Below are positions 14,480 to 23,102 of a stretch of DNA of 53,304 nucleotides, in pieces. The first letter of the stretch is position 1. Every line of letters begins with the position of its first letter. The stretch covers positions 1-53,304 of the forward strand of contig JAIELK010000028.1 of NCBI GenBank assembly GCA_019753175.1, written 5' to 3'. Under the pieces are notes generated by a model. It did not search any database, was not told where the DNA came from, and saw nothing but the letters and a program-made list of their open reading frames with translations. The position numbers were made by a program, and so were the translations under genes. This DNA is from Hyphomonadaceae bacterium. Lineage in GTDB: Bacteria > Pseudomonadota > Alphaproteobacteria > Caulobacterales > Aquidulcibacteraceae.

Positions 14480-16651
14480 ATGAACCGCCGCGAAATGCTG
14501 ACCGCCACAGCCGCCGCCGCTCTGATCCCCGCTTGCGCATCCACGGACACGCCCATGACCAACACCCCTAGCCCGCCGGTCGCCCGCATCGAGCCGAAAG
14601 TCATTGAACAGCTCGGCCGCACCCGTACCGACAACTACGCCTGGCTCAAGGACGACAATTGGCAACAAGTGATGCGCGATCCGTCGGTTTTGCGTGCGGA
14701 CGTTCGCGCCTATCTCGACGCTGAAAACGCCTACCGCGAAGCGGTCATGGCGCCGACTGCAGAGTTGCAGGAGCGCCTCTATCAAGAAATGCGCGGACGC
14801 ACGAAGGAAGACGACAGCTCCGTTCCAGTACCGGACGGACCTTGGGAGTATTACCGGCGCTTCGAAACCGGCGCGCAGCATCCGAAATATGTGCGCCGCC
14901 CGCGCGGCTCGGACGGGCCCGAGCAGGTGCTGATCGATGTCGACGCACAAGCCGCGGGCAAGACCTTCTATAAAGTCATCGTCGCCGAGCACTCCCCCGA
15001 TCACGCGCTCTTTGCCTATGCGGTCGATGAGCAAGGCTCGGAAATCTACACCGTGTACATCAAGGACCTGACCAGCGGGGCGACGCTCGCGAGCCGGATC
15101 GAAAATTGCTACGGCAATTTCGCCTTTTCGCCGGACTCGCGCTTCATCTTCTGGACCTTCCGCGATGACAACGGCCGTCCGGCGAAAATCTATCGCCGTC
15201 CGGCGCGCGGCGGCGATGACACGCTGGTCTACGAAGAACCGGACGACGGGTTCTTTCTCGAGGTCGGGGTCAGCGAGAGCCGCGAGTTCATCGTGATCTC
15301 CGCGGGCAACGGCAGTCAGTCTGAGTATCGCACTATCCCCGCCCGCACGCCGACGGCGCAGCCTGCCCTGTTCAGCGCGCGCGAAGCGGACATGCTCTAT
15401 GCGCCCACGCACTGGAACGGGCGCTGGTATGTGCTCACCAACGCCGACAACGCCGTCGACTTCAAAATCATGACCTGCAGCCCGGCGGCGACGGCGCGCT
15501 CCAACTGGCGCGAGTTCATCCCGCACGAGGCCGGCCGCTACATTATCGGCCTCGCCGCCACCAAGGATTACCTTGTCCGAGCGGAGCGATCCAACGCGCT
15601 TCCGAAGATCATTGTGCGCCACGCCAGCGGGCAAGAGCACGCGATCGCGGTCGAGGAAGAGGCTTACAATCTCGAACTCGCCGGCGGCTATGAGTGGGAC
15701 ACGCCGACCCAGCGCTATGTGTATGATTCGCCGACGACGCCGCCGCAATGGTTCGACTACGACATGGGCGCGCGCACGCGCGTGCTGCGCAAGCATCTCG
15801 AAATTCCCTCGGGCCACAATGCTGCGGACTATGTGGCGCAACGCTTCTTCGCGACCGCGAGCGACGGCAAGCGCGTCCCCATTACGGTGCTGATGAAGCG
15901 CGGCACGCCGACTGACGGTTCGGCGCCGCTCTATCTCTACGGTTACGGCTCCTACGGCATCTCGATGGACGCCGACTTCTCCATCCGCCGCTTCAGCCTC
16001 GTGGATCGCGGTTGGATCTACGCCATCGCGCACGTGCGTGGCGGCTCGGAGATGGGCTTCGGCTGGTTCCAGGATGGGCGCCGCTTCGCCAAGAAGAACA
16101 CCTTCACCGACTTCGTCGCCTGCGCCGAAGACCTGATCGCGCGCGGCTACGGGCGCGCCGGCAACATCGTTTGCGAGGGCCGCTCGGCCGGCGGCCTGCT
16201 AATGGGCGCGATCAACAACATGCGCCCCGATCTGTGGGCCGGCGTGATCGGCGGTGTGCCCTTCGTCGACGTCCTCAACACCATGAGCGACACCTCATTG
16301 CCGCTCACGCCGCCGGAATGGCCCGAATGGGGCAATCCGCTCGAAGACCCGCAGGCCTATGACTACATCGCCTCCTATTGCCCGTACACGAACATCGAAC
16401 GCAAAGCCTACCCAGCGGTGCTCTCCACGGGCGGGCTGACCGATCCGCGCGTCACCTATTGGGAGCCGGCGAAGTGGGTGGCGAAGTTGCGCCCGCACAC
16501 GACGAGCGGACGGCCCATCCTGCTGAAGATGAACATGGGCGCGGGCCATGCCGGCTCGGCGGGGCGCTTCGAGTTCCTGCGCGAGCTTGCGCACGACTAC
16601 GCCTTCGCGATCAAGGCAATTGGCGCCGCTGAAGCAGGAGGGCCGTTCTAG
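14480..16651 (+). CDS. ptrB: S9 family peptidase, oligopeptidase B-like
   Basis: This 723-residue serine peptidase has an N-terminal beta-propeller and a C-terminal alpha/beta-hydrolase domain. The nucleophile is in GRSAGGLLMGA at about residue 572; the Asp is in GGLTDPRV, and the His in GAGHAG near the end. Length and order match protease II, which cuts after Arg/Lys in short peptides. The N-terminus is unusual for this enzyme: MNRREMLTATAAAALIPAC carries a twin-Arg-like start and a lipobox (PAC), so this copy is probably exported and lipid-anchored. GAGGAG lies upstream of the ATG. Confidence 0.9.
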   Translation: MNRREMLTATAAAALIPACASTDTPMTNTPSPPVARIEPKVIEQLGRTRTDNYAWLKDDNWQQVMRDPSVLRADVRAYLDAENAYREAVMAPTAELQERLYQEMRGRTKEDDSSVPVPDGPWEYYRRFETGAQHPKYVRRPRGSDGPEQVLIDVDAQAAGKTFYKVIVAEHSPDHALFAYAVDEQGSEIYTVYIKDLTSGATLASRIENCYGNFAFSPDSRFIFWTFRDDNGRPAKIYRRPARGGDDTLVYEEPDDGFFLEVGVSESREFIVISAGNGSQSEYRTIPARTPTAQPALFSAREADMLYAPTHWNGRWYVLTNADNAVDFKIMTCSPAATARSNWREFIPHEAGRYIIGLAATKDYLVRAERSNALPKIIVRHASGQEHAIAVEEEAYNLELAGGYEWDTPTQRYVYDSPTTPPQWFDYDMGARTRVLRKHLEIPSGHNAADYVAQRFFATASDGKRVPITVLMKRGTPTDGSAPLYLYGYGSYGISMDADFSIRRFSLVDRGWIYAIAHVRGGSEMGFGWFQDGRRFAKKNTFTDFVACAEDLIARGYGRAGNIVCEGRSAGGLLMGAINNMRPDLWAGVIGGVPFVDVLNTMSDTSLPLTPPEWPEWGNPLEDPQAYDYIASYCPYTNIERKAYPAVLSTGGLTDPRVTYWEPAKWVAKLRPHTTSGRPILLKMNMGAGHAGSAGRFEFLRELAHDYAFAIKAIGAAEAGGPF

Positions 16652-16681
16652 AGCAAGTTCCGTCCTGATTGAGTCACACAT

Positions 16682-16788
16682 ACCCATCCCCGGATGAATG
16701 CGCAGCATTCAGTCCGGGGCCCATAATCGGCGCCGTTTGTGTTTATGGGCCCCGGGCCCGCGCGTACCGCGTCGTCCCGGGGATGGGT
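16682..16788. repeat. Large imperfect palindrome (intergenic hairpin element)
   Basis: Outer arms ACCCATCCCCGG (16682-16693) and CCGGGGATGGGT (16777-16788) enclose inner arms GGGGCCCATAA (16716-16726) and TTATGGGCCCC (16743-16753). The ~107-bp unit lies between convergent ptrB-like and oppA-like genes. It has the form of a dispersed palindromic repeat, or may act as a bidirectional terminator. No second copy is present in the window. Confidence 0.7.
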
Positions 16789-16815
16789 GGTGTTTCAATC
16801 TGATCGGATTTCGTT

Positions 16816-18441
16816 CTAGGCTTTGATTCCGAACCAGCGTGCGCGATGAATGTCTTCGAGATTGTTCTCGTAGCCCGTCAGATCGGGGTGCACCAAGTTA
16901 AGCGAATTGATAAAGACGCTGGTGCAGATCGGCGCTTCGCCGAGCATGAGCTGCTCGGCCTGCGCCAAGATCTCGCCTCGTCTGGCTGCGTCCGGCTCGA
17001 AGTCGCTCTCACGCATCAAGCGATCGTATTCGGGGTTGGAATAGCCTGAGTAGTTCTGCGCGCCAGTGCGCGTTTCCAGCAGGTACAGATAGGTCTTCGC
17101 GTCGTTATAATCGGCGATCCAGCCGCCGTCGCCCGCATCATAGTTCTTGGCGCGCAGGTTGGCGTAGTGAACTTGCGTCTCCGTGCCGCGCAACTCAACC
17201 GTGACCCAAGGCGCGATCGATTTCCAATCGTTCTGAGCCACCACCGCGACGCGAGGATTGTCGCTGGTATTGCGGTGGGCAAATTCGAAGCGAAGCGGGT
17301 TGTTCGGGCCGAAACCCGCCGCGCGCAACAATCTTTCGGCTTCACGCTTGCGCTCGGCGATGGGGATGTCGGACCAAGGATACCGCGCCGTGCCTGGGTA
17401 ATCGGCGATTCCGGGCGGCACGAACTTGAAGGCAGGCCGCTCGCCCGTCCTGTAGATCTGCGACGCTACGAAATCCCGGTCGTAAGCCATGGTCAACGCT
17501 TGCCGCACGCGGATGTCGTTGAACGGCGGCCGGGTCATGTTGAACGAAAAGTAGTTGCAGGTGAGATACTGATAGACACGGACGAAGCCCGGAAGCGCGG
17601 TGCGAAGTTGTTCGACTTGGTTCGACGGGAAGCGCGTCGACCAGCCTGCCTCGCCGCTCATCACTTTGCGCGCCGCTGCGTTCACGTCGTTGGACGGATA
17701 GAAATAGATGTGCTCCAGCGCGACGTTCTCGGCGTCGAAGAACGCCGGGTTGCGCTCCAAGTGGACAATGTAGTTCGACCACCAGCGTGTCAGGTTGTAG
17801 GGGCCGTTGACGACGACATTGTCAGGGTGAATCCAGTCGGCGCCGTGCCGCTCGACGATGTGCTTCGGCACTGGGTAGGCGGTGTAGTGCTTGAGGATCT
17901 GCGGGAAGTATGCGGCAGGATGATCGAGTTCGACCTCCAGCGTCAGATCGTCGATGGCGCGCACGCCGAGTTGCTCCACCGGGAGTTCGCCATTGTTCAC
18001 CTTCTCCGCATTTTTGATCACGTAGAGAATGGAGGCGTACTCTGCGAGCGTCTCCGGATTCAGAATACGGCGGAACGCGAACTCGAAGTCGTGCGCGTCG
18101 CACGGCTCCCCGTCGGACCACGTGGCGCGGCGCAGGTAGAACGTCCAGCGCAAACCGTCTTCACTCGTATCCCAGCGTTCGGCCATGCCCGGGACCGGTT
18201 TGGACTCCACGTCCTCAGTGGTGAGGCCGATGAACATGTTGCCGATGATGTTGTTTTCCCAGCTGCCGCTGGCCTTGTGAGGATCGAGCGACAACGGCTC
18301 ACCCTGGTTGGCGATGTCGATCGAGCGTCGCGCCTTGTCGAAGCCGACGATGCGCCCATTGGCGCAAGCGCCGAGCGATGTCGCCGCGGCGACGCCTCCC
18401 GCGCCCGCGAGCAACGATCTACGGTTGGTCCAGAACGCCAT
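16816..18441 (-). CDS. oppA: Peptide ABC transporter substrate-binding lipoprotein (OppA-like)
   Basis: This is a 541-residue family-5 extracytoplasmic binding protein. The N-terminus has a twin-Arg pattern (TNRRSLLAG) and a lipobox (LGAC). The mature region shows QGEPLSLDPHKASG, MAERWDTSEDGLRWTFYLR and DAHDFEFAFRRIL, all typical of OppA/DppA, and a late SGYSNPEYDRLM. It would deliver oligopeptides to the two permeases encoded just upstream. It is the last gene of a three-gene minus-strand operon; no OppD/OppF ATPase gene is adjacent. Confidence 0.93.
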   Translation of the reverse strand: MAFWTNRRSLLAGAGGVAAATSLGACANGRIVGFDKARRSIDIANQGEPLSLDPHKASGSWENNIIGNMFIGLTTEDVESKPVPGMAERWDTSEDGLRWTFYLRRATWSDGEPCDAHDFEFAFRRILNPETLAEYASILYVIKNAEKVNNGELPVEQLGVRAIDDLTLEVELDHPAAYFPQILKHYTAYPVPKHIVERHGADWIHPDNVVVNGPYNLTRWWSNYIVHLERNPAFFDAENVALEHIYFYPSNDVNAAARKVMSGEAGWSTRFPSNQVEQLRTALPGFVRVYQYLTCNYFSFNMTRPPFNDIRVRQALTMAYDRDFVASQIYRTGERPAFKFVPPGIADYPGTARYPWSDIPIAERKREAERLLRAAGFGPNNPLRFEFAHRNTSDNPRVAVVAQNDWKSIAPWVTVELRGTETQVHYANLRAKNYDAGDGGWIADYNDAKTYLYLLETRTGAQNYSGYSNPEYDRLMRESDFEPDAARRGEILAQAEQLMLGEAPICTSVFINSLNLVHPDLTGYENNLEDIHRARWFGIKA

Positions 18442-18454
18442 ATCCGCCTCCGTC

Positions 18455-19363
18455 CTATCGCTCTTTGGGGTCGAGCGCGTCGCGTAGACCGTCGCCCAGG
18501 AAGTTGAGAGCGAGCAACGTCACCAACATGGTCACAGCCGGCGCAAACAACATCCACGGCGCATTGATCATCTGCCGCGCCCCCTCGGATATGAGCCGCC
18601 CAAGCGAGGTCAGCGGCTCCTGAACGCCAAGGCCGATGAAGCTCAGGAAGCTCTCGGCCAGAATGATCACAGGGATGTTCAGGGTTGCGAAGATCACCAC
18701 CGGCCCCAGCACATTGGGGACAATGTGGCGAAACACGATCTGCAACGGAGAGGCGCCGGCGGCGCGCGCCGCCTCGACGAACTCGCGCTTCCGCAGCGCG
18801 ATGGTTTGACCCCGCACAATGCGCGCCATCGTGAGCCATTCCACCGCGCCGATGGCCATGAAAATCAGCAACAGATTGGTGACCGGATTGTCGGTTTGCA
18901 CCACCGTCATCAGCACGATCACAAAGAAGATGAACGGGATCGAATACAGCACGTCGACGAAGCGCATCATCAGGTCGTCGACAATGCCGCCAATGAATCC
19001 CGCAATAGCGCCCCAAAGGACGCCGATGGTGAGCGCGACCGCTGTCGCCGCAAGCCCGACCAGCAATGAGATGCGCAAGCCCAAAAACAGGCGCGCAACC
19101 TGATCGCGTCCTTCAGTGTCGGTGCCGAGGAGATGGAGATTTTCGAACGTCGGCGCGATCGCCACGCGGTCGCGATAGATGGTGTCGAAGTCGTGCACCC
19201 ACAATTCCGGCCCGAACGCCGCCGCCATGCTCAACAGCGCCACAACGTAAAGGCTCGCGACCGCAGCCGGATTGCGCATCAATCGGCGGCGCGCATCGTC
19301 CCACAGCGAGCGGCCTTTGCTCGCCGGCGGCGGCGTTGACTCGTCGGCCAGAACGTCGCTCAT
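18455..19363 (-). CDS. oppC: Peptide ABC transporter permease (OppC-like)
   Basis: This 302-residue inner-membrane permease has an N-terminal cytosolic segment, one early transmembrane helix (AVASLYVVALLSMAAAFG), a periplasmic section with LHLLGTDTEGRDQ (the OppC signature), and the binding-protein-dependent transport domain. The EAA loop is EFVEAARAAGASPLQIVFRHI. It ends GDGLRDALDPKER, as in OppC/DppC. It overlaps the oppB-like gene by 4 nt (ATGA) and ends 13 nt before the oppA-like start. Confidence 0.93.
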   Translation of the reverse strand: MSDVLADESTPPPASKGRSLWDDARRRLMRNPAAVASLYVVALLSMAAAFGPELWVHDFDTIYRDRVAIAPTFENLHLLGTDTEGRDQVARLFLGLRISLLVGLAATAVALTIGVLWGAIAGFIGGIVDDLMMRFVDVLYSIPFIFFVIVLMTVVQTDNPVTNLLLIFMAIGAVEWLTMARIVRGQTIALRKREFVEAARAAGASPLQIVFRHIVPNVLGPVVIFATLNIPVIILAESFLSFIGLGVQEPLTSLGRLISEGARQMINAPWMLFAPAVTMLVTLLALNFLGDGLRDALDPKER

Positions 19364-20295
19364 GCGGTGCGGGACCTTGGATCAAGTACGCGGTACATCA
19401 GGTCCGCGGCGAGGTTGAGGAGGATAATCAAGGAGGAATAGACCAGCACCACGCCCATCACCAACGTGTAGTCGCGCTGCTGGGCGGCGAGCACGAATTG
19501 CTTGCCGATGCCGGGCAACTGAAACACCGTTTCGATCACGAACGACCCCGCCATCACTCCGGCAAGGGCCGGGCCGGCGTACGAGACGATGGGCAACAAT
19601 GCGATCGGGAGCGCGTGACGCCAGATCACCTGCGCCTCGGGCAAGCCCTTGGCGCGCGCGGTGCGGATGGCGTTGGAGCGCAGCGCCTCGATCATGCTCG
19701 CGCGCATCAGGCGGGAAATAATTGCGATAAGCGGCAGTGATAGCGTGATCACCGGAAGGATCAGATAAACGAGGCCGAACTCGTCGCGGTGCAAACCCTG
19801 CGACGGCAGCAGCCCCCACTCCACGCCGAACAGCAATTGCAGCACCGGCCCGATGACCAGCGGCGGCAGGCATACCCCCCCGATCGCCAGCGCCATCACG
19901 AAATAGTCCTGAGCGCGGTTCTGGCGCACCGCCGCCATCACGCCGAGCGCGCCGCCGACGAACAGCGCCAGCACCATCGCGCTCAAACCAAGCACGGCGC
20001 TGGTGGGGGCGCCTTCGGCGATGATGTCTATGACTTCCTTGTCTTTGTAGGTCATCGACGGACCCAGATCGCCGCGCGCCAACCCACCAAGATAGCGCGC
20101 CAGCTGCTCGTGGATCGGCAGATCAAGCCCGTACTTTTCAACCAGACGCTGCTCGATCGCCGGCGGCATCTGGCGTTCCTTGGTGAACGGTCCGCCGGGG
20201 GCCAACTGCATCAAGACGAAAGCGGCTGCGACGATGGCGAGAAGAGTGGGGATCGCAAAAGCAAGGCGTCGAATGGCTTGAGCGAGCATCCTCAC
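19360..20295 (-). CDS. oppB: Peptide ABC transporter permease (OppB-like)
   Basis: This is a 311-residue inner-membrane permease. The first helix is RRLAFAIPTLLAIVAAAFVL, followed by APGGPF, the usual OppB/DppB start. The EAA loop lies in RTARAKGLPEAQVIWRHAL, and the terminus is YRVLDPRSR. It is the first gene of the oppB-oppC-oppA run and is divergent from the DUF442 gene at 20372. ATPase subunits must come from elsewhere in the genome. Confidence 0.93.
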   Translation of the reverse strand: MRMLAQAIRRLAFAIPTLLAIVAAAFVLMQLAPGGPFTKERQMPPAIEQRLVEKYGLDLPIHEQLARYLGGLARGDLGPSMTYKDKEVIDIIAEGAPTSAVLGLSAMVLALFVGGALGVMAAVRQNRAQDYFVMALAIGGVCLPPLVIGPVLQLLFGVEWGLLPSQGLHRDEFGLVYLILPVITLSLPLIAIISRLMRASMIEALRSNAIRTARAKGLPEAQVIWRHALPIALLPIVSYAGPALAGVMAGSFVIETVFQLPGIGKQFVLAAQQRDYTLVMGVVLVYSSLIILLNLAADLMYRVLDPRSRTA

Positions 20296-20371
20296 GTCCT
20301 ATTTGACCCGAAGCGGGCGAAAGCGCGCGGAACCTTGCTTCCCCGACAAGCTATGTCAACGTAGGTGCGAC

Positions 20372-20806
20372 ATGACGGCTCTTCATAGCGTTACGCCGCT
20401 GTTCGCGGTCGCCGGCCAACTCTCCCCCGAGGACTTCGCGCTCGCCGCCGCCGCGGGCTTTCGCGCAGTGATCAACAACCGGCCCGAAAATGAGGAACCG
20501 GGGCAGCCGAGCGCCGCCGCGATGCGCGCCGCCGCTGAGACTGTCGGCCTCGCTTACCACGCACTCCCCTTCCAAGGGGCGCCCCCGCCGGGGGCCGTCG
20601 CCTCGATGGCGACCGTGCTGGCGGAGACCCGCGGACCCGTCCTGGCCTATTGCCGAACCGGACGCCGCTCAATACTGGCTTGGGGCTTGGCGAAGGCGCT
20701 GATGGGCGATATGCGCCCTGACGAGATCATCGCCGCCGCCGCCAAGGCCGGTTATGATCTAGAGGGCGCCAGGGAAGCGCTGACGGCCCTTGCGCCGAAA
20801 CCCTAG
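20372..20806 (+). CDS. DUF442 / TIGR01244 family phosphatase-like protein
   Basis: This protein of 144 residues has a tyrosine-phosphatase-like fold. The family features are an early LSPEDFALAAAAGFRAVINNRPE, EEPGQPSAAAM and the P-loop-like AYCRTGRRSILAW, where Cys and Arg form the putative active site. Relatives occur alone or fused to MBL sulfur dioxygenases and are called sulfur transferases or Blh-type phosphatases; the substrate is unknown. The ATG at 20372 was chosen because family similarity starts there. An MBL hydrolase is encoded 1.1 kb downstream, but the two are not fused. Confidence 0.82.
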   Translation: MTALHSVTPLFAVAGQLSPEDFALAAAAGFRAVINNRPENEEPGQPSAAAMRAAAETVGLAYHALPFQGAPPPGAVASMATVLAETRGPVLAYCRTGRRSILAWGLAKALMGDMRPDEIIAAAAKAGYDLEGAREALTALAPKP

Positions 20807-20812
20807 CCGCTT

Positions 20813-20926
20813 TTAGGCCGTAATCAGCAACCAAACGATCTTGAGCAAGACGATCAGAGACAGGGCGAGCAACACAGTGCGTACGCGATCCAACGCGAAC
20901 ATGCTTACCGCCCAGGCCAGTTTCAT
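20813..20926 (-). CDS. Possible small membrane protein (37 aa)
   Basis: The minus-strand frame encodes MKLAWAVSMFALDRVR followed by one hydrophobic helix (TVLLALSLIVLLKIVWLLITA) and a stop. The composition is that of a real single-pass microprotein rather than of a shadow frame. There is no strong Shine-Dalgarno before the first ATG; a second ATG eight codons in has GGGCGG nearby. It lies convergent to the DUF442 gene, 6 nt from its stop. Confidence 0.4.
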   Translation of the reverse strand: MKLAWAVSMFALDRVRTVLLALSLIVLLKIVWLLITA

Positions 20927-20971
20927 GGCCGTGGACAACGCAAGCTTTGGGCCACAGGAAGGCTAGACGCG

Positions 20972-21925
20972 GTGACGGACGCCACCCCCCGTGTGTTTCA
21001 GACCTCCGGCCGCGTCTGGCTTAAGGACTTCGAGTTCGGGCTGACCGGGCTGACGGTCCGCAAGACCGGCGCACGCGTTCCCTATTCGCCGTCGGTGCTG
21101 AAGCAGGTGCACGCCTGGTTCAGGTTCTTCTTCGCCGCGCAGCGGATCGAGCCGCTGACCCCGCACTTCACCATCACCTTTACGCCAGAGCGGGCCCGGC
21201 CGTGGTATCTGATCTGGGCAGTGGCGCGCGCAGCGGGCGCAAAGCTCGTCAACGACGCCGCGCAAGCTGACGTGGTGATGCAGTTCGAGGACGCCACTTA
21301 CAGCCCGAACGATCCGCCGTCGAAGCTCAAAGCAGGGGCCAAGCTGGTGAACTTCGCGTGTCGCGACGTGTCGAAGTCGCGCGTTGCGCGCGCAAGCGAG
21401 ACCGCGTTCGGCCACGCCTTGGTCGTCGATCCGCGCCTCCACGTCGGCCCGGCGGTCGAGAAGTCTGAGATCAACGCCGCCCACGATGGGCGCGTCGTGC
21501 AGTGCCCGACGACGCCGGTCGCGGGACGGGTCTATCAGCGCCTGGTCGACAACCGCATGCTCATGAACCTCGACCTCGTCGAGGACCTGCGAACCTGCAC
21601 CGTCAACGGCCGCCCGGTCTGTGTCTTTCTCAAGCGCCGACGCGTCACCCAACGCTTCCTCAACACGAACACGGAGGTGCTGCTGCGCGCTCCTGAAGAT
21701 GTGTTCAGCGCCGGGGAAATGGACCAGATCGCAGCGTTCGCGCACGAGATTGGCTTGCAGTGGGGCGGCGTCGACGTGCTTCGAGACCGCTGTGACGGCA
21801 AGCTCTACATCGTCGACGCCAACAAGACCGATATGGGCCCTCCGATCGCCCTCAATCTACCGGACAAGATCAAGGCCACGCTGATGTTGCGCGAGGCGTT
21901 CCGCCGTTTCGCGCTCGGCGCCTGA
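20972..21925 (+). CDS. ATP-grasp-like hypothetical protein
   Basis: This 317-residue protein starts at GTG. The C-terminal region (WGGVDVLRDRCDGKLYIVDANKTDMGPP) resembles the metal- and ATP-binding end of ATP-grasp enzymes, where Asp and Asn bind Mg; the middle has KLVNFACRDVSKSRVA and an YQRLVDNR segment. Hypothetical proteins of this shape are sometimes linked to sugar or cell-envelope clusters, but no reaction can be assigned. The MBL hydrolase gene starts 18 nt downstream on the same strand, so the two are probably co-transcribed. Confidence 0.7.
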   Translation: MTDATPRVFQTSGRVWLKDFEFGLTGLTVRKTGARVPYSPSVLKQVHAWFRFFFAAQRIEPLTPHFTITFTPERARPWYLIWAVARAAGAKLVNDAAQADVVMQFEDATYSPNDPPSKLKAGAKLVNFACRDVSKSRVARASETAFGHALVVDPRLHVGPAVEKSEINAAHDGRVVQCPTTPVAGRVYQRLVDNRMLMNLDLVEDLRTCTVNGRPVCVFLKRRRVTQRFLNTNTEVLLRAPEDVFSAGEMDQIAAFAHEIGLQWGGVDVLRDRCDGKLYIVDANKTDMGPPIALNLPDKIKATLMLREAFRRFALGA

Positions 21926-21942
21926 GGCTGAAGGACCCAAAC

Positions 21943-22848
21943 ATGGCGGCGAAAATCCCGTTCGTGAAGGAGATGGACTTTGTCTATGAGCAGGCCCAGC
22001 AGGTCTCGCCGCTGATCCGCCGGCTTATCGCCAACAACCCAGGCCCGTTCACGTTCACCGGCACGGGCGTCTACATCATCGGCCGCGGCGAGGTGGCGAT
22101 CATCGATCCCGGACCTGACACGGACGAACACATCGAAGCGATTCTTCGCGCGGTCGAAGGCGAGCGCGTCACCCACATCTTCGTCACGCATCGCCATATG
22201 GATCACTCACCGGCCGCCAACCCGCTGGCGGCGCGCACCGGCGCCAAAGTCTATGGCAGCAAGGAGCCGCCAAAACCGAGCGACTGCGACACGCTGCGCC
22301 TCGAAGCCGGCGACGACCACGGCTTCGAGCCGCAGGTCGACGTGCGCGATGGCGAGCGCTTTTCAGGGCCAGGCTGGACCATCGAAGCGGTGGCGACGCC
22401 GGGGCACACCACGAACCACGTGTCCTACGCGCTGCTGGAGGAGAATGCGTTCTTCCCGGGCGATCACATCATGGGCTGGTCCACCACCATCATCGGCCCG
22501 CCGGACGGCGACATGAGCGCCTATCTCGACAGTCTCAAGAAAGTGCGCGACCGCAATTACGACGTGCTGTGGCCGACGCACGGGCCGCCGGTGCGTGCGG
22601 TGCGGCCGTTTATCGACGCCTATCTCGAACACCGCCTCGATCGCGAACGGCAAGTCCTGGCGCAACTCGAAAGCGGCAAGACCTTCATCAAGGACATGGT
22701 GGTCGAGATGTACGCCGACGTGGACAAACGGCTGCATCCCGCGGCCTGCCACTCCGTGCTCGCCCACATGATCCGGCTGGTGGAACTGGGCCGCGTCGAG
22801 TGCATGGGCCCGCCCTGCGTCGACAGCATGTATGCACTGAGGCGCTGA
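21943..22848 (+). CDS. MBL-fold metallo-hydrolase (LACTB2-like)
   Basis: This is a 301-residue metallo-beta-lactamase-fold hydrolase. Zinc ligands are visible in THRHMDHSPAAN (H83, H85, D87, H88), TPGHTTNHVSY, FFPGDHIMGW and LWPTHGPP. The C-terminal region with a winged-helix-like segment (LHPAACHSVLAHMIRLVELG) is as in LACTB2-like proteins, which act as endoribonucleases or thioesterase-like hydrolases. The length and motif order fit this group better than glyoxalase II. It follows the ATP-grasp-like gene and precedes the SRP RNA gene. Confidence 0.88.
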   Translation: MAAKIPFVKEMDFVYEQAQQVSPLIRRLIANNPGPFTFTGTGVYIIGRGEVAIIDPGPDTDEHIEAILRAVEGERVTHIFVTHRHMDHSPAANPLAARTGAKVYGSKEPPKPSDCDTLRLEAGDDHGFEPQVDVRDGERFSGPGWTIEAVATPGHTTNHVSYALLEENAFFPGDHIMGWSTTIIGPPDGDMSAYLDSLKKVRDRNYDVLWPTHGPPVRAVRPFIDAYLEHRLDRERQVLAQLESGKTFIKDMVVEMYADVDKRLHPAACHSVLAHMIRLVELGRVECMGPPCVDSMYALRR

Positions 22849-22889
22849 GGCTTATTGCGGCGCGGCGTTCGGCCTGCGATATGAGCCTC

Positions 22890-22982
22890 GCAGGCAGGCG
22901 GCGGACGGCCGCCCCGCCAACCCGGTCAGGTCCGGAAGGAAGCAGCCGTAACGGGTTGCGTACGGGTCGCCGTCCTGTCTGC
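22890..22982 (+). ncRNA. ffs: Signal recognition particle RNA (4.5S, small bacterial type)
   Basis: The conserved core GGTCAGGTCCGGAAGGAAGCAGCC lies at about 22924-22947, with the GGAA tetraloop and the asymmetric loop that bind Ffh. The ends pair as a long stem: GCAGGCAGG (22890-22898) with CCTGTCTGC (22974-22982). The length of about 93 nt matches the small SRP RNA. A T-rich stretch (TTCTCTTTT) follows. It lies between the MBL gene and the dnaX locus, a usual alphaproteobacterial setting. Confidence 0.95.
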
Positions 22983-23102
22983 ACCTTCTCTTTTACTCAC
23001 ACCGCGCGGGAGTATCGGGCGAGCTTGCGTTGAAAGCCCGCGTCGCTGCACTATCGCCGTTTCGTCCAAGCGGTGTTCTTGGGGGCGTAAGGATCGCTGT
23101 GG

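Noticed and set aside
14423-16033. A 536-codon minus-strand frame over the oligopeptidase gene
   Set aside because: It is antisense to a clear S9 peptidase; Arg/Ala-rich composition, no domain.
23050-23102. A protein-like tail (DPYAPKNTAWTKRR) in a minus-strand frame just after the kinase stop
   Set aside because: It has no start of its own, and joining it to the kinase would need a frameshift that nothing else supports.
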